Program-made: the position numbers and the translations under genes | From: Mesobacillus foraminis | GTDB lineage: Bacteria; Bacillota; Bacilli; Bacillales; Cytobacillaceae | Direction: 5' to 3' | DNA length: 64,000 nt | Assembly: GCF_004340465.1 (NCBI RefSeq) | Contig: NZ_SLVV01000006.1 | Location: 310,001-374,000, forward strand | The notes under the pieces: model-generated | Databases searched by the model: none | Seen by the model: only the letters and a program-made list of their open reading frames with translations | What the model was told of the DNA's origin: nothing | Shown here: positions 7,930 to 16,934 of the stretch, in pieces | Numbering within the stretch: the stretch's first letter is position 1 | Layout: the number at the start of each line of letters is the position of its first letter

Positions 7930-10900
7930 ATGGAACGAATGAAATCGGGGAGCAAAAATAGGGGTAAAATGATTTTATCTAGTACACTTGCACTTGGTGT
8001 GCTGGCAGCACCTTTAGTGCCAACGAATGTACTTGCTGCAAAACCTTCCACAGACAAGATTCAATCTAAGGTTGAACTTCGTATCATGGAGACGACTGAC
8101 ATTCACACAAATCTATTAAACTATGATTATTACAAGAATGCTGAAGCACCTAAGGTTGGGCTGGCTCAAACAGCCACGCTGATCAAACAAGCCCGGGCAG
8201 AAGTAGACAACTCCGTGCTGGTGGACAATGGAGATTTGATTCAAGGTACACCCCTTGGCACATATAAAGCCAAAATCGATCCACTGGAAGAGGGAGAAGA
8301 GCATCCGGCCATTAAAGCGATGAATATGCTGGACTATGATGTAGCAACGCTCGGAAACCATGAGTTCAACTATGGCCTCGAATTCCTTGACGAAGTCTAT
8401 GACGATGCAGAGTTCCCTGTCATCAATGCCAACGTCTATGTAGACGACAAAGACAGCAATCCGGACAATGACGTTAATAAATTCACTCCATTTAAAATTG
8501 TTGATAAAAAAGTCAAAGATGAAAACGGAAAGACGAATGTCATTCAAGTCGGTTACATTGGTTTCGTTCCTCCTCAAATCAATGAGTGGGATAAGGCCCA
8601 TCTGGATGGCAAGGTTATCACTAAAAATATTATTGAATCTGCGAAAAAATATATTCCTCAAATGAAGGAAGCCGGAGCAGATGTCGTTATTGCTATGGCT
8701 CACTCCGGTTTTAGCGGAAGTGAAGCCAACACAGAAGATACGATATATGCACTTAGCAAAGTTGAGGGAATTGATGCGATCACCTTCTCGCACACACATA
8801 AAGTATTCCCCGCAAAGGATGAGACAAGCCTGGATGCCTTATTCAAGGGCGCGGATGGAAAACCGCTTCCTGGCGTTGATAACGAAAAAGGGACCATCAA
8901 TGGCGTAGCGGCGGTCCAAGCCGGCTATGGCGGCGGTTCACTGGGAATCATTGACTTGCAATTACAGAAAGTAAAGGGCAAATGGTCGGTTGCGGGCTCC
9001 AAGTCATCTACAAAATCGGTGGATAACGTGAAACCGGATCAAGCCATTGTAAAGGCAGTAACAGCTGATCACGACGCAACCATCCAGTATGTGAACACAC
9101 CAATCGGAACAACAACAGACGATATCTACAGCTACTTTGCACTAGTGCAGGATGACCCATCAATCCAGGTCGTGACCAATGCCCAAAAATGGTATGTCGA
9201 AAAGTATATCGCGTTGAACAAGCCTGAACTGAAGGACTTGCCAATTTTATCTGTAGGGGCGCCTTTCAAAGCTGGCCGTAACGGTGTGGAAGAATACACT
9301 GAAATCAATAAAGGGGACTTGACGATCCGCAGTGCCGGTGACCTTTACCTTTATGACAACACGCTGAAAGCAGTGAAAATCAAGGGTTCCGTTGTAAAAG
9401 AATGGATCGAGATGACTGCTGGGAAATTCAATACCATTGATCCTTCAAAAACAACTGAACAAGCATTATTGGATCCAGCGTTCCCTGTATACAACTTTGA
9501 TGTCATTGACGGGGTGGAATACCAGATCGATGTGACAAAGCCAGCGAGATATGATTCGAAGGGTGTTCTCATTAATCCTGACTCCAGCCGTGTCGTAAAC
9601 CTTGAGTATAACGGCGAATCGGTGGATCCTGACCAGGAATTCATTGTTGTCACGAACAATTACCGTGCTGGCGGAGGCGGAAACTTCCCAGGATTAAAGG
9701 GAAGCGAGCTTGTGGTTGATTCTGCGGATGAAAACCGTCAAGTGCTGATGGACTATATTTCTGAAGTAAAAGAAATCACTCCAACGGCAGATAACAACTG
9801 GTCCATCGCCCCAATCTCCGGTGACGTAAACGTAACGTTCACTACTTCGCCTAAGGCTGAAAAATACATTGGTGAAGGCAGCCCGTTCTCTTATACTGGC
9901 AAGACTGATAGCAATGGGTTTGGGATTTTCAAATTTGACCTCAACCGCGGCGTCAAAGTCCAGCTTTTGGGCGTAAATGACCTTCATGGACAGCTTGACA
10001 CTGTTACAAAAGTAAGCGGCCAAAACGCAGGACATATCGAATATACGGCAGCGGCATTGAAGCAGGAAGAAGCAACAAATCCAAACACACTTATGCTGCA
10101 CGCTGGTGACATGGTTGGCGGAAGCCCGCTGATTTCTGCCCTGTTCCAGGATGAGCCAACGATCGAAATCCTGGAGGAAATTGGTTTCGATGCTGGGACA
10201 TTAGGAAACCATGAGTTTGATGAAGGAATTGACGAGCTGAAGCGCATGATCAACGGCGGCGACCATCTGAATGGTACACAAGGCTATGATGGCATTGATT
10301 TTCCGCTTGTAGCAGCAAATGCCTATGATACAAGAGACGGCAAGCTGATCACCGAACCATATACCGTACTGGAGACAGGCGGCCAAAAAATTGGTGTCAT
10401 AGGGGTAGTAACCCAGGAAACTCCAACACAGATCGTCAGAAAAGGGAACGAAACCCTTGAAATCACGGACGAAGCTGCAGCCATCAACAAATATACTGCT
10501 GAGCTAAAAGATCAAGGCGTTGAAGCCATCGCTGTTCTTGCCCATAATCCTGCTATTCAGACAGGCTATACGGATGCTTTTGATGCAAGTAGAATTGCTG
10601 AGCAGGTCAACGACGAAGTAGATGTTATTTTTGCTGCTCATAACCACGTAAAGGTAAACCGCGTGGTAGACAACAAGCTGATTGTCCAGGCGTATTCCTA
10701 TGGTTCAGCTTACTCCGATGTAGAAGTTGAAATTGATCCGACAACGGGGGACATCTATAAAAAGTCAGCTGAAATCAAGACTGTATTTCAAAATGACTAT
10801 ACTCCAGATCCGGAGGTAGTTGCAATCATGGACAAGTATGAAGAAAAAGCGGAGCCAATCAAGGCACAGGTAGTCGGCCAGTCTCTGACCACTCTTGAAA

Positions 10901-11445
10901 AAGGCTACCCAACCGTCGCAAAAGAATTTGGAGACCTCGGCCTAGGAAACCTGATTGCAGATGGCATGGTGGCTGCTATGGATGCTGACTTCGCGATGAT
11001 GAACGGGGGAGGCGTGCGCTCGCCGCTTGAAGCAGGTGAAGTTTCCTACGGTGACTTGTTCGCAATCCAGCCATTCGGAAATGTATTGAACAAAGTGAAG
11101 CTCAGCGGTGCGGACATCCGGGTCATCCTGGATGAACAGATTACCACTCGCGGACTTGATTACCATATTGCAGGCTTCAAGTACACATACAAGTATGATG
11201 ATGCTGCTAAAACAGGCCAAGTCGTTGATATCACATTGCCTGATGGAACGCCAGTCGATCCAGCAAAAGAATACACAGTGGTTGTCAACAACTATATGTA
11301 TGGCAATATCTCGACAAGCATCGGCAAGCTTTCCACTGACATGGAAGTGGGTCCAATCGACCTGGATGCAACCGTCGACTATGTTAAGTCCTTGACTTCT
11401 CCAATTGACTACAAGGCAGAAGGAAGAATTACAAGGGTTAACTAA
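7930..11445 (+). CDS. yfkN: Secreted bifunctional 2',3'-cyclic phosphodiesterase / nucleotidase (YfkN-like)
   Basis: A 1171-residue exported protein with two complete metallophosphoesterase/5'-nucleotidase modules. The signal peptide ends near VLAAKP at about residue 36. Module 1 has TTDIHTN (about 54), DNGD, GNHEFNYG (142) and SHTHK; module 2 has VNDLHGQ (about 682), HAGDMVGGSP, GNHEFDEG (759), AAHNH and the C-terminal NGGGVRSPLEAGEVSYGD. This matches YfkN of B. subtilis, which releases phosphate from nucleotides outside the membrane. It is shorter than B. subtilis YfkN (about 1460 residues) and ends right after module 2 with no sortase-like anchor. Start is uncertain: ATG 7930 is very close to the GAGGG site, while ATG 7939 has a long but usable spacing. 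Confidence 0.93.
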   Translation: MERMKSGSKNRGKMILSSTLALGVLAAPLVPTNVLAAKPSTDKIQSKVELRIMETTDIHTNLLNYDYYKNAEAPKVGLAQTATLIKQARAEVDNSVLVDNGDLIQGTPLGTYKAKIDPLEEGEEHPAIKAMNMLDYDVATLGNHEFNYGLEFLDEVYDDAEFPVINANVYVDDKDSNPDNDVNKFTPFKIVDKKVKDENGKTNVIQVGYIGFVPPQINEWDKAHLDGKVITKNIIESAKKYIPQMKEAGADVVIAMAHSGFSGSEANTEDTIYALSKVEGIDAITFSHTHKVFPAKDETSLDALFKGADGKPLPGVDNEKGTINGVAAVQAGYGGGSLGIIDLQLQKVKGKWSVAGSKSSTKSVDNVKPDQAIVKAVTADHDATIQYVNTPIGTTTDDIYSYFALVQDDPSIQVVTNAQKWYVEKYIALNKPELKDLPILSVGAPFKAGRNGVEEYTEINKGDLTIRSAGDLYLYDNTLKAVKIKGSVVKEWIEMTAGKFNTIDPSKTTEQALLDPAFPVYNFDVIDGVEYQIDVTKPARYDSKGVLINPDSSRVVNLEYNGESVDPDQEFIVVTNNYRAGGGGNFPGLKGSELVVDSADENRQVLMDYISEVKEITPTADNNWSIAPISGDVNVTFTTSPKAEKYIGEGSPFSYTGKTDSNGFGIFKFDLNRGVKVQLLGVNDLHGQLDTVTKVSGQNAGHIEYTAAALKQEEATNPNTLMLHAGDMVGGSPLISALFQDEPTIEILEEIGFDAGTLGNHEFDEGIDELKRMINGGDHLNGTQGYDGIDFPLVAANAYDTRDGKLITEPYTVLETGGQKIGVIGVVTQETPTQIVRKGNETLEITDEAAAINKYTAELKDQGVEAIAVLAHNPAIQTGYTDAFDASRIAEQVNDEVDVIFAAHNHVKVNRVVDNKLIVQAYSYGSAYSDVEVEIDPTTGDIYKKSAEIKTVFQNDYTPDPEVVAIMDKYEEKAEPIKAQVVGQSLTTLEKGYPTVAKEFGDLGLGNLIADGMVAAMDADFAMMNGGGVRSPLEAGEVSYGDLFAIQPFGNVLNKVKLSGADIRVILDEQITTRGLDYHIAGFKYTYKYDDAAKTGQVVDITLPDGTPVDPAKEYTVVVNNYMYGNISTSIGKLSTDMEVGPIDLDATVDYVKSLTSPIDYKAEGRITRVN

Positions 11446-11453
11446 TTTAAAAG

Positions 11454-11492
11454 GACTGCAGGGATTGTTAGAATCTTTGCAGTCTTTTTTTA
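11454..11492 (+). terminator. Terminator of the nucleotidase gene
   Basis: gactgca pairs with tgcagtc, extended inside by gatt/aatc, and is followed directly by a run of seven or more T. Confidence 0.88.
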
Positions 11493-12029
11493 GGTTAGTA
11501 AGAATGGTACATTTGTTGCGATGGCATCTGACCAGGCAGAAGACAGAGTGTTGCTAGGTAGATTAAAGTAACCAATATAGATTAAATTGCTTTAAAATAG
11601 CCCAGCATAAACAAAAGTTACTTATAAATCACAAAGTGTCAGCGGGAAAGCTGAAAAGGCGTCTACTGTTTATTTGTATAAAAAAAGGAAAAAATTAAAA
11701 AAATAGTTTATTCTATAAGGAATTTTAGAATTTCCAAGCAAGAAAAAGGTATTTCTTTAACATATTATGCAGTTGAATCCTGCAGGCAACAAGAGTAAAG
11801 CAACAAAGGTGACTGTAAAATAAATATAAAGATGTGGAGTAATAAATTAGCCTTCTTTCATTACTGAAAGGGGCTTTTCCTGATACTCCAGTCCATGTGA
11901 ATATCAATTAAGGATATTTTTTTGTCCTTAAAGTTCAGTTTTTCCTAAGAAAGACAGTTTGCCGGTTAATAAACCGTATTCCGAGTCAAACTAAGTAGAA
12001 GTTTATTGGGTTTAAAGGAAGTGTCTAGG
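11493..12029. other. Gene-free spacer
   Basis: About 540 AT-rich bases with no convincing reading frame. A hairpin at about 11850-11877 (agccttctttc against gaaaggggct) ends in four T and might be a weak terminator or a small RNA end. No promoter was firmly identified. Confidence 0.4.
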
Positions 12030-12734
12030 ATGGACTTTTTTCAAAGCCAGGAATCTTTGACCGCTATGGAATGGGTTCTTCGGGCTGTGGTGGCTTTTAT
12101 TTTCTTGGTAATTGTTGCGAGAGTACTGGGGCAGCGTGCCATCGCCCAGCTAAGGCTGCTGGATTTCGTCATGGCGCTCGTGATTGGGAATATTATCGCC
12201 CATCCTTTATCAGATGAAGATCTGGGGCTGAAAGGATCCGTCATTACGACGGTTGTCCTGGTGGCTCTGTATCTGGGAGGCATATATTTGCTCTTGCGGT
12301 GGCCGTGGTTCCGAAGGCTGCTGAATTCCGCACCGATTACGATCATTGAGGACGGAGAAATTTTATATAAAAGTTTAAATAAAGCCAGAATCTCAATTGA
12401 TGTTTTATTAGAAGAGTTGCGGGAGGCAAAGGTAGAGGATATAAAAAAGGTTGCACTGGCCAATTGGGAAGCAAACGGGAAAATTTCATTTTTTTTACAT
12501 CCTAAGTATGAACCGGTGACGCCCGCATTTTTAAAGATGGAAGCAGATTCTTTCGATTTCCCGCGGACGATTATAAAAGAAGGAAGATTGAATATTGAGG
12601 AATTGGAAAAAACCCATAAGGATGAAGAATGGGTCGTTTCATTCCTAAAACGGAATTACCAGACTGAAATTAAAAATGTACTGTTAGCCACTCTTGACCG
12701 GAAAGAGAAATTAAAGGTGTTTTTATATAAATAA
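12030..12734 (+). CDS. DUF421 (YetF-family) membrane protein
   Basis: The ATG at 12030 has AAAGGAAG 8 nt upstream and replaces the longer TTG frame from 12006; the product is 234 residues. Three membrane segments lie in the first 90 residues (EWVLRAVVAFIFLVIVARVL and two following), then the conserved ARVLGQRAIAQLRLLDFVMA region typical of the family, and a cytoplasmic alpha/beta domain containing APITIIEDGEILYKSLNKAR. The family (YetF, YdfR, YdfS, YkjA in B. subtilis) is common in Bacillus and includes spore-associated members. Its biochemical role is unsettled. The EndoU-like gene begins 33 bp downstream, so the two may be co-transcribed. Confidence 0.9.
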   Translation: MDFFQSQESLTAMEWVLRAVVAFIFLVIVARVLGQRAIAQLRLLDFVMALVIGNIIAHPLSDEDLGLKGSVITTVVLVALYLGGIYLLLRWPWFRRLLNSAPITIIEDGEILYKSLNKARISIDVLLEELREAKVEDIKKVALANWEANGKISFFLHPKYEPVTPAFLKMEADSFDFPRTIIKEGRLNIEELEKTHKDEEWVVSFLKRNYQTEIKNVLLATLDRKEKLKVFLYK

Positions 12735-12767
12735 CGAAATGGTACGTACGCTTCAGGAGGAGCAGAT

Positions 12768-13625
12768 ATGGATATTTATCAAAGGATTTGGGATGCAGAT
12801 ATGATGGGCAACGGCATCCGGCCAATTACAGCCAAGGAAAATAGAAACCTGTCAGAGGGCTTTGTTGTGGTAGATCTGGAAAGCTGTGGCCCAGAGCATT
12901 CACTTTTCAAGGAAGTCCATATACCAGACCACAAAAGAGGCAGCTATCAATTGGTTGAAAAGCTGTTTGATAACTATGCCTTAGATCAAACCAGAAAAGA
13001 GAGAAGCAACAGGAGTGAATCAAGGGAAGTGCAGGAGTTTTTACTCACGGCAATGGAAACTCCTCCTCTCCGGGTCGCGAAGGAATATATGGAGAAAACG
13101 TCAGGTGTCCAAATTGGTGATCAGGAGTGGTATACCTATTTGCATGACCGCTGGTTTCGGCAATTTAACTGGGACAGCGGAAAAGACTTATCCGGCTTTG
13201 AACATGTGTTCATTGGAGAACAGAATCGAAAAAGGCTGGTTGGACACCATTTTTGGTATAAATACTATCTTGAGGACAATCCCGATCTGAACAAGCTTCA
13301 TCAGGACCAGATTGAACTGGATTGCCTAAACCTTGAGATACAAAAGAGAACAGCTCCGTATGTCTTAACGATGGGCTACCATTTAAAGGCCTTTGATTAT
13401 GAAAAAAGGCGTTTCATTGATATCTCAAAAAAGAGGTGCGGATTCTTTGTTGGAATGAGTGCAGAAGGCCTTCTGGCTTTAGGAACTGTCCGGGCCATGT
13501 TAAATGAGGAGGCCGTCGAATATTTCACTTTGAATGGTGTAAAGTACCAGCTGGAATTATTCATGAGTCCTGATAACAAATGCATCCGAACTTTTTATAC
13601 GATGAGTGAAAACCTTGACTCATGA
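12768..13625 (+). CDS. EndoU/XendoU-like endoribonuclease domain protein
   Basis: A 285-residue cytosolic-looking protein without signal peptide. Residues about 143-170 contain GFEHVFIGE followed by VGHHFWYKYYLED, closely resembling the XendoU signature around its two catalytic histidines; here H146 and H160 or H161. Residues 225-240, GFFVGMSAEGLLALGT, match the family's C-terminal FIGTSPEFE-type segment. A catalytic lysine would be expected near K207 or K221/K222. Known EndoU proteins cut RNA at uridines with Mn2+ or act as toxin domains. Here it is a free-standing protein with an AGGAGG site and no toxin delivery region or obvious immunity gene, next to a DUF421 gene. Fold assignment rests on motifs only. 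Confidence 0.7.
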   Translation: MDIYQRIWDADMMGNGIRPITAKENRNLSEGFVVVDLESCGPEHSLFKEVHIPDHKRGSYQLVEKLFDNYALDQTRKERSNRSESREVQEFLLTAMETPPLRVAKEYMEKTSGVQIGDQEWYTYLHDRWFRQFNWDSGKDLSGFEHVFIGEQNRKRLVGHHFWYKYYLEDNPDLNKLHQDQIELDCLNLEIQKRTAPYVLTMGYHLKAFDYEKRRFIDISKKRCGFFVGMSAEGLLALGTVRAMLNEEAVEYFTLNGVKYQLELFMSPDNKCIRTFYTMSENLDS

Positions 13626-13662
13626 AAGGTTCCCGGCTAGCACCAATGAGCAGACTCATGAT

Positions 13663-14730
13663 CTATTCGATTTTCACCTTAATATGATCAACAGCATTGT
13701 ATCCGTAGCCTTTCCGGTTCCAGAAAGGCTGGCTTGGCTGTTTCCGTTTAAAGGAATCACTAGCACGCGACATGATCTTGTATTCACCACGTTCGGCGGC
13801 CGTCCATTTATAGGACCACCGAACCCAGCTATATTCTGTGCTGCCATGCCTTTGTATTTCGGCCTGTTTCCATGTGTGCCCCTTGTCCAGACTGACCTCA
13901 ACCATGGTAATGCGGCCTTTGCCAGTCCAGGCGATTCCGTTAATGATATGGGTTCCGGCATTTAAAATATCCATATCCTTAGGGTTTTGGATGGTGGAAT
14001 TCACATTCATCTCGGTGACAGGTCTTGCATCTTTTTCGTTATCTTTATGTGGATAGTAAACATAGTCGATGGACTGAAAAGGTCCAGAAAATTCTGAGTC
14101 CATGACAGTAATGTGCTTGATCCATTTAACAGAAGCCATAGCGTACCATTGCGGGGCAATAAGTCTTAAGGGGTAGCCATGCTGAAAGGGAATGGGCCTG
14201 CCATTGAATTCATAGGCTATTATTGTATCAGAATCCATTGCCTTCTCCAGAGGCAGGCTTCTCGCATATGGGTAGACTTGATTCAGGTCGCTCCTTGGTC
14301 CATAATCATACCCCTCGACGACCACCTCTTTGGCCCCTTCTTTTATTCCTGCACTTTCAAGGAGTATGCGGAGAGGGACACCTTTCCAGACGGCCTGGCT
14401 GATTGCTCCTTTGTCCCATTGCTCACCATAGACTTTTGGGTTAAAAAGACGGCGTTTGTTTCCGGCACATTCCAGGACAATTTTAATTGTTTTGGAGGGG
14501 AAGCGGAAGAGGTCGTCCATTGAAAACAGTTTTGAGCGGGTTACGGCGCCACCAATTGGAAGCCAATAGCTGTTAAAAGGAAAAACTGGGTATAAAAAAT
14601 GATTTCGCCTGTAAAATAAACGGCTATCAACTGTATCACTTTCGATAAACTCTATGGGTGATTCCTGATTTTCCGGTAGTAAACTCTTTGTGGTCAGAAA
14701 CGGCTGTACCCAGGAACGGTGGGAATTCAT
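13663..14730 (-). CDS. Sulfite oxidase-like molybdopterin-dependent oxidoreductase
   Basis: The start ATG at 14730 has AGGAGG 7 nt upstream, better than ATG 14736; 355 residues. The Mo-cofactor domain (about residues 30-220) includes LECAGNKR with the cysteine expected to ligate molybdenum, YDYGPRSD, and PLRLIAPQWYAMASVKWIKHI. The C-terminal dimerisation domain includes INGIAWTGKGRITMVEVSLD and YSWVRWSYKW. There is no Tat or Sec signal, so it is probably cytoplasmic, and no haem or cytochrome partner gene is near. Substrate is unknown; sulfite oxidase is the family name only. It converges with the EndoU-like gene with a 37-bp spacer. Confidence 0.88.
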   Translation of the reverse strand: MNSHRSWVQPFLTTKSLLPENQESPIEFIESDTVDSRLFYRRNHFLYPVFPFNSYWLPIGGAVTRSKLFSMDDLFRFPSKTIKIVLECAGNKRRLFNPKVYGEQWDKGAISQAVWKGVPLRILLESAGIKEGAKEVVVEGYDYGPRSDLNQVYPYARSLPLEKAMDSDTIIAYEFNGRPIPFQHGYPLRLIAPQWYAMASVKWIKHITVMDSEFSGPFQSIDYVYYPHKDNEKDARPVTEMNVNSTIQNPKDMDILNAGTHIINGIAWTGKGRITMVEVSLDKGHTWKQAEIQRHGSTEYSWVRWSYKWTAAERGEYKIMSRASDSFKRKQPSQPFWNRKGYGYNAVDHIKVKIE

Positions 14731-14912
14731 CGGCATTCCTCCTATATGAAGACAACTAGTTACAAATTATGCTGCTGTTGCTCAAAATATCTCTGGAAGG
14801 GAATATAGAAGGATTTTTGCACTTAACCTATTTTTAACAATTAAATCATACTGAGTTTTCATTCATTTGGTATCCTCTCTTAGAACTAATTCTTTTAGAG
14901 GAGGCAATGAAC

Positions 14913-15785
14913 ATGGAACTGGTGAATGACAATATGATTGGAAGGACATTTCGAACCATGATTGTGCTGCTACTGCTTTTCCTGGGAATCGAAACATCTG
15001 TGTCGGCACAGGAGGCGAGTTTCGGCCATGGACAAAGTGTAACGGTCAATGTCATGTCCTATAACATTCATCACGCTGAAGGCGTCGACGGTGTTTTAGA
15101 CCTGGAACGAATTGCAGAGATTATTGAGCAGGAAAAGGCAGATATTATTGGGCTTCAAGAGGTGGACAACCATTGGTCTGAACGTAGTGAATTTCAAGAT
15201 CAGGCTAAGCTTTTGGCCGAGCGTCTGGGAATGTTTTATACATATGCTCCTAATCTGGACCGGGATCCTTTAAAGGAAGGTGAGGAGCGCAGGCAGTACG
15301 GAACAGCTATCCTGAGCAAATATCCAATCCTGCATTCAGAAAATCATTCCCTGACTAAGATCGGGAACACAGAGCAGCGAGGAGTATTAGAGGCAATTAT
15401 TAATGTGAAGGGAAACCATCTTCATTTTTATAATACGCATCTCGCGTTAACCTCTGCTGAACGAGAAATCCAGATCCAAGAAATGATTGAGTTGGCAAGC
15501 AGTTCAAAAGGTGCTAAGATCTTTGCAGGGGACCTTAATGCAACGCCCGAAAGTAAAGAAATGATACCAATGTATGAAAACTATAGGGATGTTTTTGCGT
15601 CAAGCCCTGATGCATTTACATACCCTGCAAAAAATCCGTCAAAGCGTATCGATTATCTTTTTACATCTGGGGATATTGAAATAACAAACAGTCATGTAAT
15701 CCGGAGCCTGGCTTCGGACCATCTGCCAATTGTGGCGGAAATCGTTTTGGAACGCGAAAGCCCTTTTTTAAATGGCCATAAGTAA
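14913..15785 (+). CDS. Secreted endonuclease/exonuclease/phosphatase family protein
   Basis: ATG 14913 is 8 nt from GAGGAGG and is preferred to ATG 14907, giving 290 residues. An N-terminal hydrophobic stretch ending near SVSAQEA is a signal peptide. The EEP catalytic set is complete: MSYNIHH, IIGLQEVD with the metal-binding glutamate, NTHLAL, GDLNATP and the terminal SDHLPIVAEI. Such secreted EEP proteins act as nucleases, phosphodiesterases or lipid phosphatases. With the nearby YfkN-like enzyme it could help scavenge phosphate outside the cell, but the substrate is not visible from sequence. Confidence 0.9.
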   Translation: MELVNDNMIGRTFRTMIVLLLLFLGIETSVSAQEASFGHGQSVTVNVMSYNIHHAEGVDGVLDLERIAEIIEQEKADIIGLQEVDNHWSERSEFQDQAKLLAERLGMFYTYAPNLDRDPLKEGEERRQYGTAILSKYPILHSENHSLTKIGNTEQRGVLEAIINVKGNHLHFYNTHLALTSAEREIQIQEMIELASSSKGAKIFAGDLNATPESKEMIPMYENYRDVFASSPDAFTYPAKNPSKRIDYLFTSGDIEITNSHVIRSLASDHLPIVAEIVLERESPFLNGHK

Positions 15786-15800
15786 TGTTTTTACCGGAAT

Positions 15801-15826
15801 CCTGTCCTTGTGGCAGGGTTTTTTAT
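15801..15826 (+). terminator. Terminator of the EEP gene
   Basis: cctgtc pairs with ggcagg (one G-U) around a short loop and is followed by six T. Confidence 0.8.
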
Positions 15827-15949
15827 TGCCATGTAAACTCATCCATTGGAAATGCCTCCAATTATTCACTAATGAGTTCTGCCTGTAAACCTGTTAGCCT
15901 TGAATAGGACCTGTTTTTAATACACAAAAACAAACAGGAGGTATACAAA

Positions 15950-16489
15950 ATGAAGAAAATTTTTGCCTTGGTCATTGTTATGACATTGGTCATTGGTTCA
16001 TATAAAGTGTTCGCCGCGCCGTTGACGTCTAAAAAAGAAGAGGAAAAACAGACGAGTGATCCTTTAACATACAAGCAAAACGAGATTGACACGAAAAAAT
16101 CTGCAGTCACAGACTCGCGATTTATAAAAGAAGAGGAAAAGAAACTGCTGGCGCGCCTTGTTCACGCTGAAGCCAAGGGGGAACCCTTTAATGGGAAAGT
16201 GGCAGTTGCAGCTGTTGTACTGAATCGTGTGGATCATGAACAATTTCCGGACTCAGTAAAAGAAGTGATATACCAAAGAAATGCTTTTGAACCTGTTCAA
16301 AATGGCTCGATTAATAAGCCTGCCAGCAAGGAAGCTGTAGAAGCCGTTGAGGAAGCTTTGGAAGAACAGGGAGAGCGTGGGGCGAACGAGGAACTGCTTT
16401 ACTTTTATAATCCAGATACAGCAACAAGTGATTGGATTTTCTCCCGGGATGTTGTTAAGACAATTGGGAACCATTCATTTGCTATCTAA
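15950..16489 (+). CDS. SleB/CwlJ-type cell wall hydrolase with signal peptide
   Basis: A 179-residue protein. A signal peptide (to about residue 24, VFAAP) and a charged linker lead to a hydrolase_2 domain from about residue 65, with LLARLVHAEAKGEPFNGKVA carrying the catalytic glutamate, AVVLNRV, and a C-terminal FYNPDTATSDWI segment. The family cuts spore cortex or vegetative peptidoglycan; SleB is the germination lytic transglycosylase. It lacks the N-terminal peptidoglycan-binding repeat of SleB and has no ypeB partner, so it is closer to the YkvT-like group than to SleB itself. Confidence 0.88.
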   Translation: MKKIFALVIVMTLVIGSYKVFAAPLTSKKEEEKQTSDPLTYKQNEIDTKKSAVTDSRFIKEEEKKLLARLVHAEAKGEPFNGKVAVAAVVLNRVDHEQFPDSVKEVIYQRNAFEPVQNGSINKPASKEAVEAVEEALEEQGERGANEELLYFYNPDTATSDWIFSRDVVKTIGNHSFAI

Positions 16490-16527
16490 AAAGCGTGTCC
16501 AGCACGAAAAAGCTGCACGCTTTTTTG
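16488..16527 (+). terminator. Terminator of the SleB-like gene
   Basis: aaaaagcgtg pairs perfectly with cacgctttttt over ten base pairs, with T run. Confidence 0.9.
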
Positions 16528-16822
16528 TTTTTATGAAACCAAAGGACTTCAGATGAATATGGCGTGATACATGTTTTAACCAGTAAAATATTTACCGGTA
16601 AATGGTGTCCTTTAACATGACGGAAGATCGGGGATGGACCTCTAAATGCTAATCGGCTCTGCAAAAAGCAGTTTTTAACTAACGGAGGGACCCAGGTTAA
16701 GGGAGAGTTTTAGGTTTTTAATGGGCCTTCTAGCAATTTTTGTGCCAAATACTACTCTTTTTCTGTAAATAAGCTTAAATGGTCCAAAAGATTCATTATT
16801 TTTGTAAAAATCAAATTTTTAC

Positions 16823-16851
16823 TTGTAAGCCTTTTCATATTTTGTTACTAT
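16823..16851 (+). promoter_or_regulatory. Candidate sigma-A promoter of the LacI-type regulator
   Basis: ttgtaa and tactat are separated by 17 bp, 84 bp before the start codon. Both hexamers match four of six consensus bases. Confidence 0.5.
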
Positions 16852-16869
16852 ACATGTACAGCAAGTAAA

Positions 16870-16884
16870 TTATTTAGTAAATAA
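16870..16884 (+). promoter_or_regulatory. Palindrome between promoter and LacI-type gene, possible autoregulatory operator
   Basis: ttatttagtaaataa is an odd-centred palindrome with 7-bp arms just downstream of the candidate -10 element. LacI-family proteins often repress their own gene from such a position; AT-richness makes chance occurrence possible. Confidence 0.35.
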
Positions 16885-16934
16885 CAGACAAAAATTCTAT
16901 CGCTGTTAATGGGAAAAGAAAGAAGGCATTAATA

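Larger units (their letters stand above)
16525..16934. other. Gene-free spacer before the LacI-type regulator
   Basis: About 410 bp. Besides the promoter and palindrome listed separately it holds a perfect 12-bp palindrome tttaccggtaaa near 16590. No reading frame with a ribosome binding site was seen. Confidence 0.45.

Noticed and set aside
13606-13965. 119-residue plus-strand ORF after the EndoU-like gene
   Set aside because: It is antisense to the well-supported sulfite-oxidase-like gene and has no ribosome binding site.
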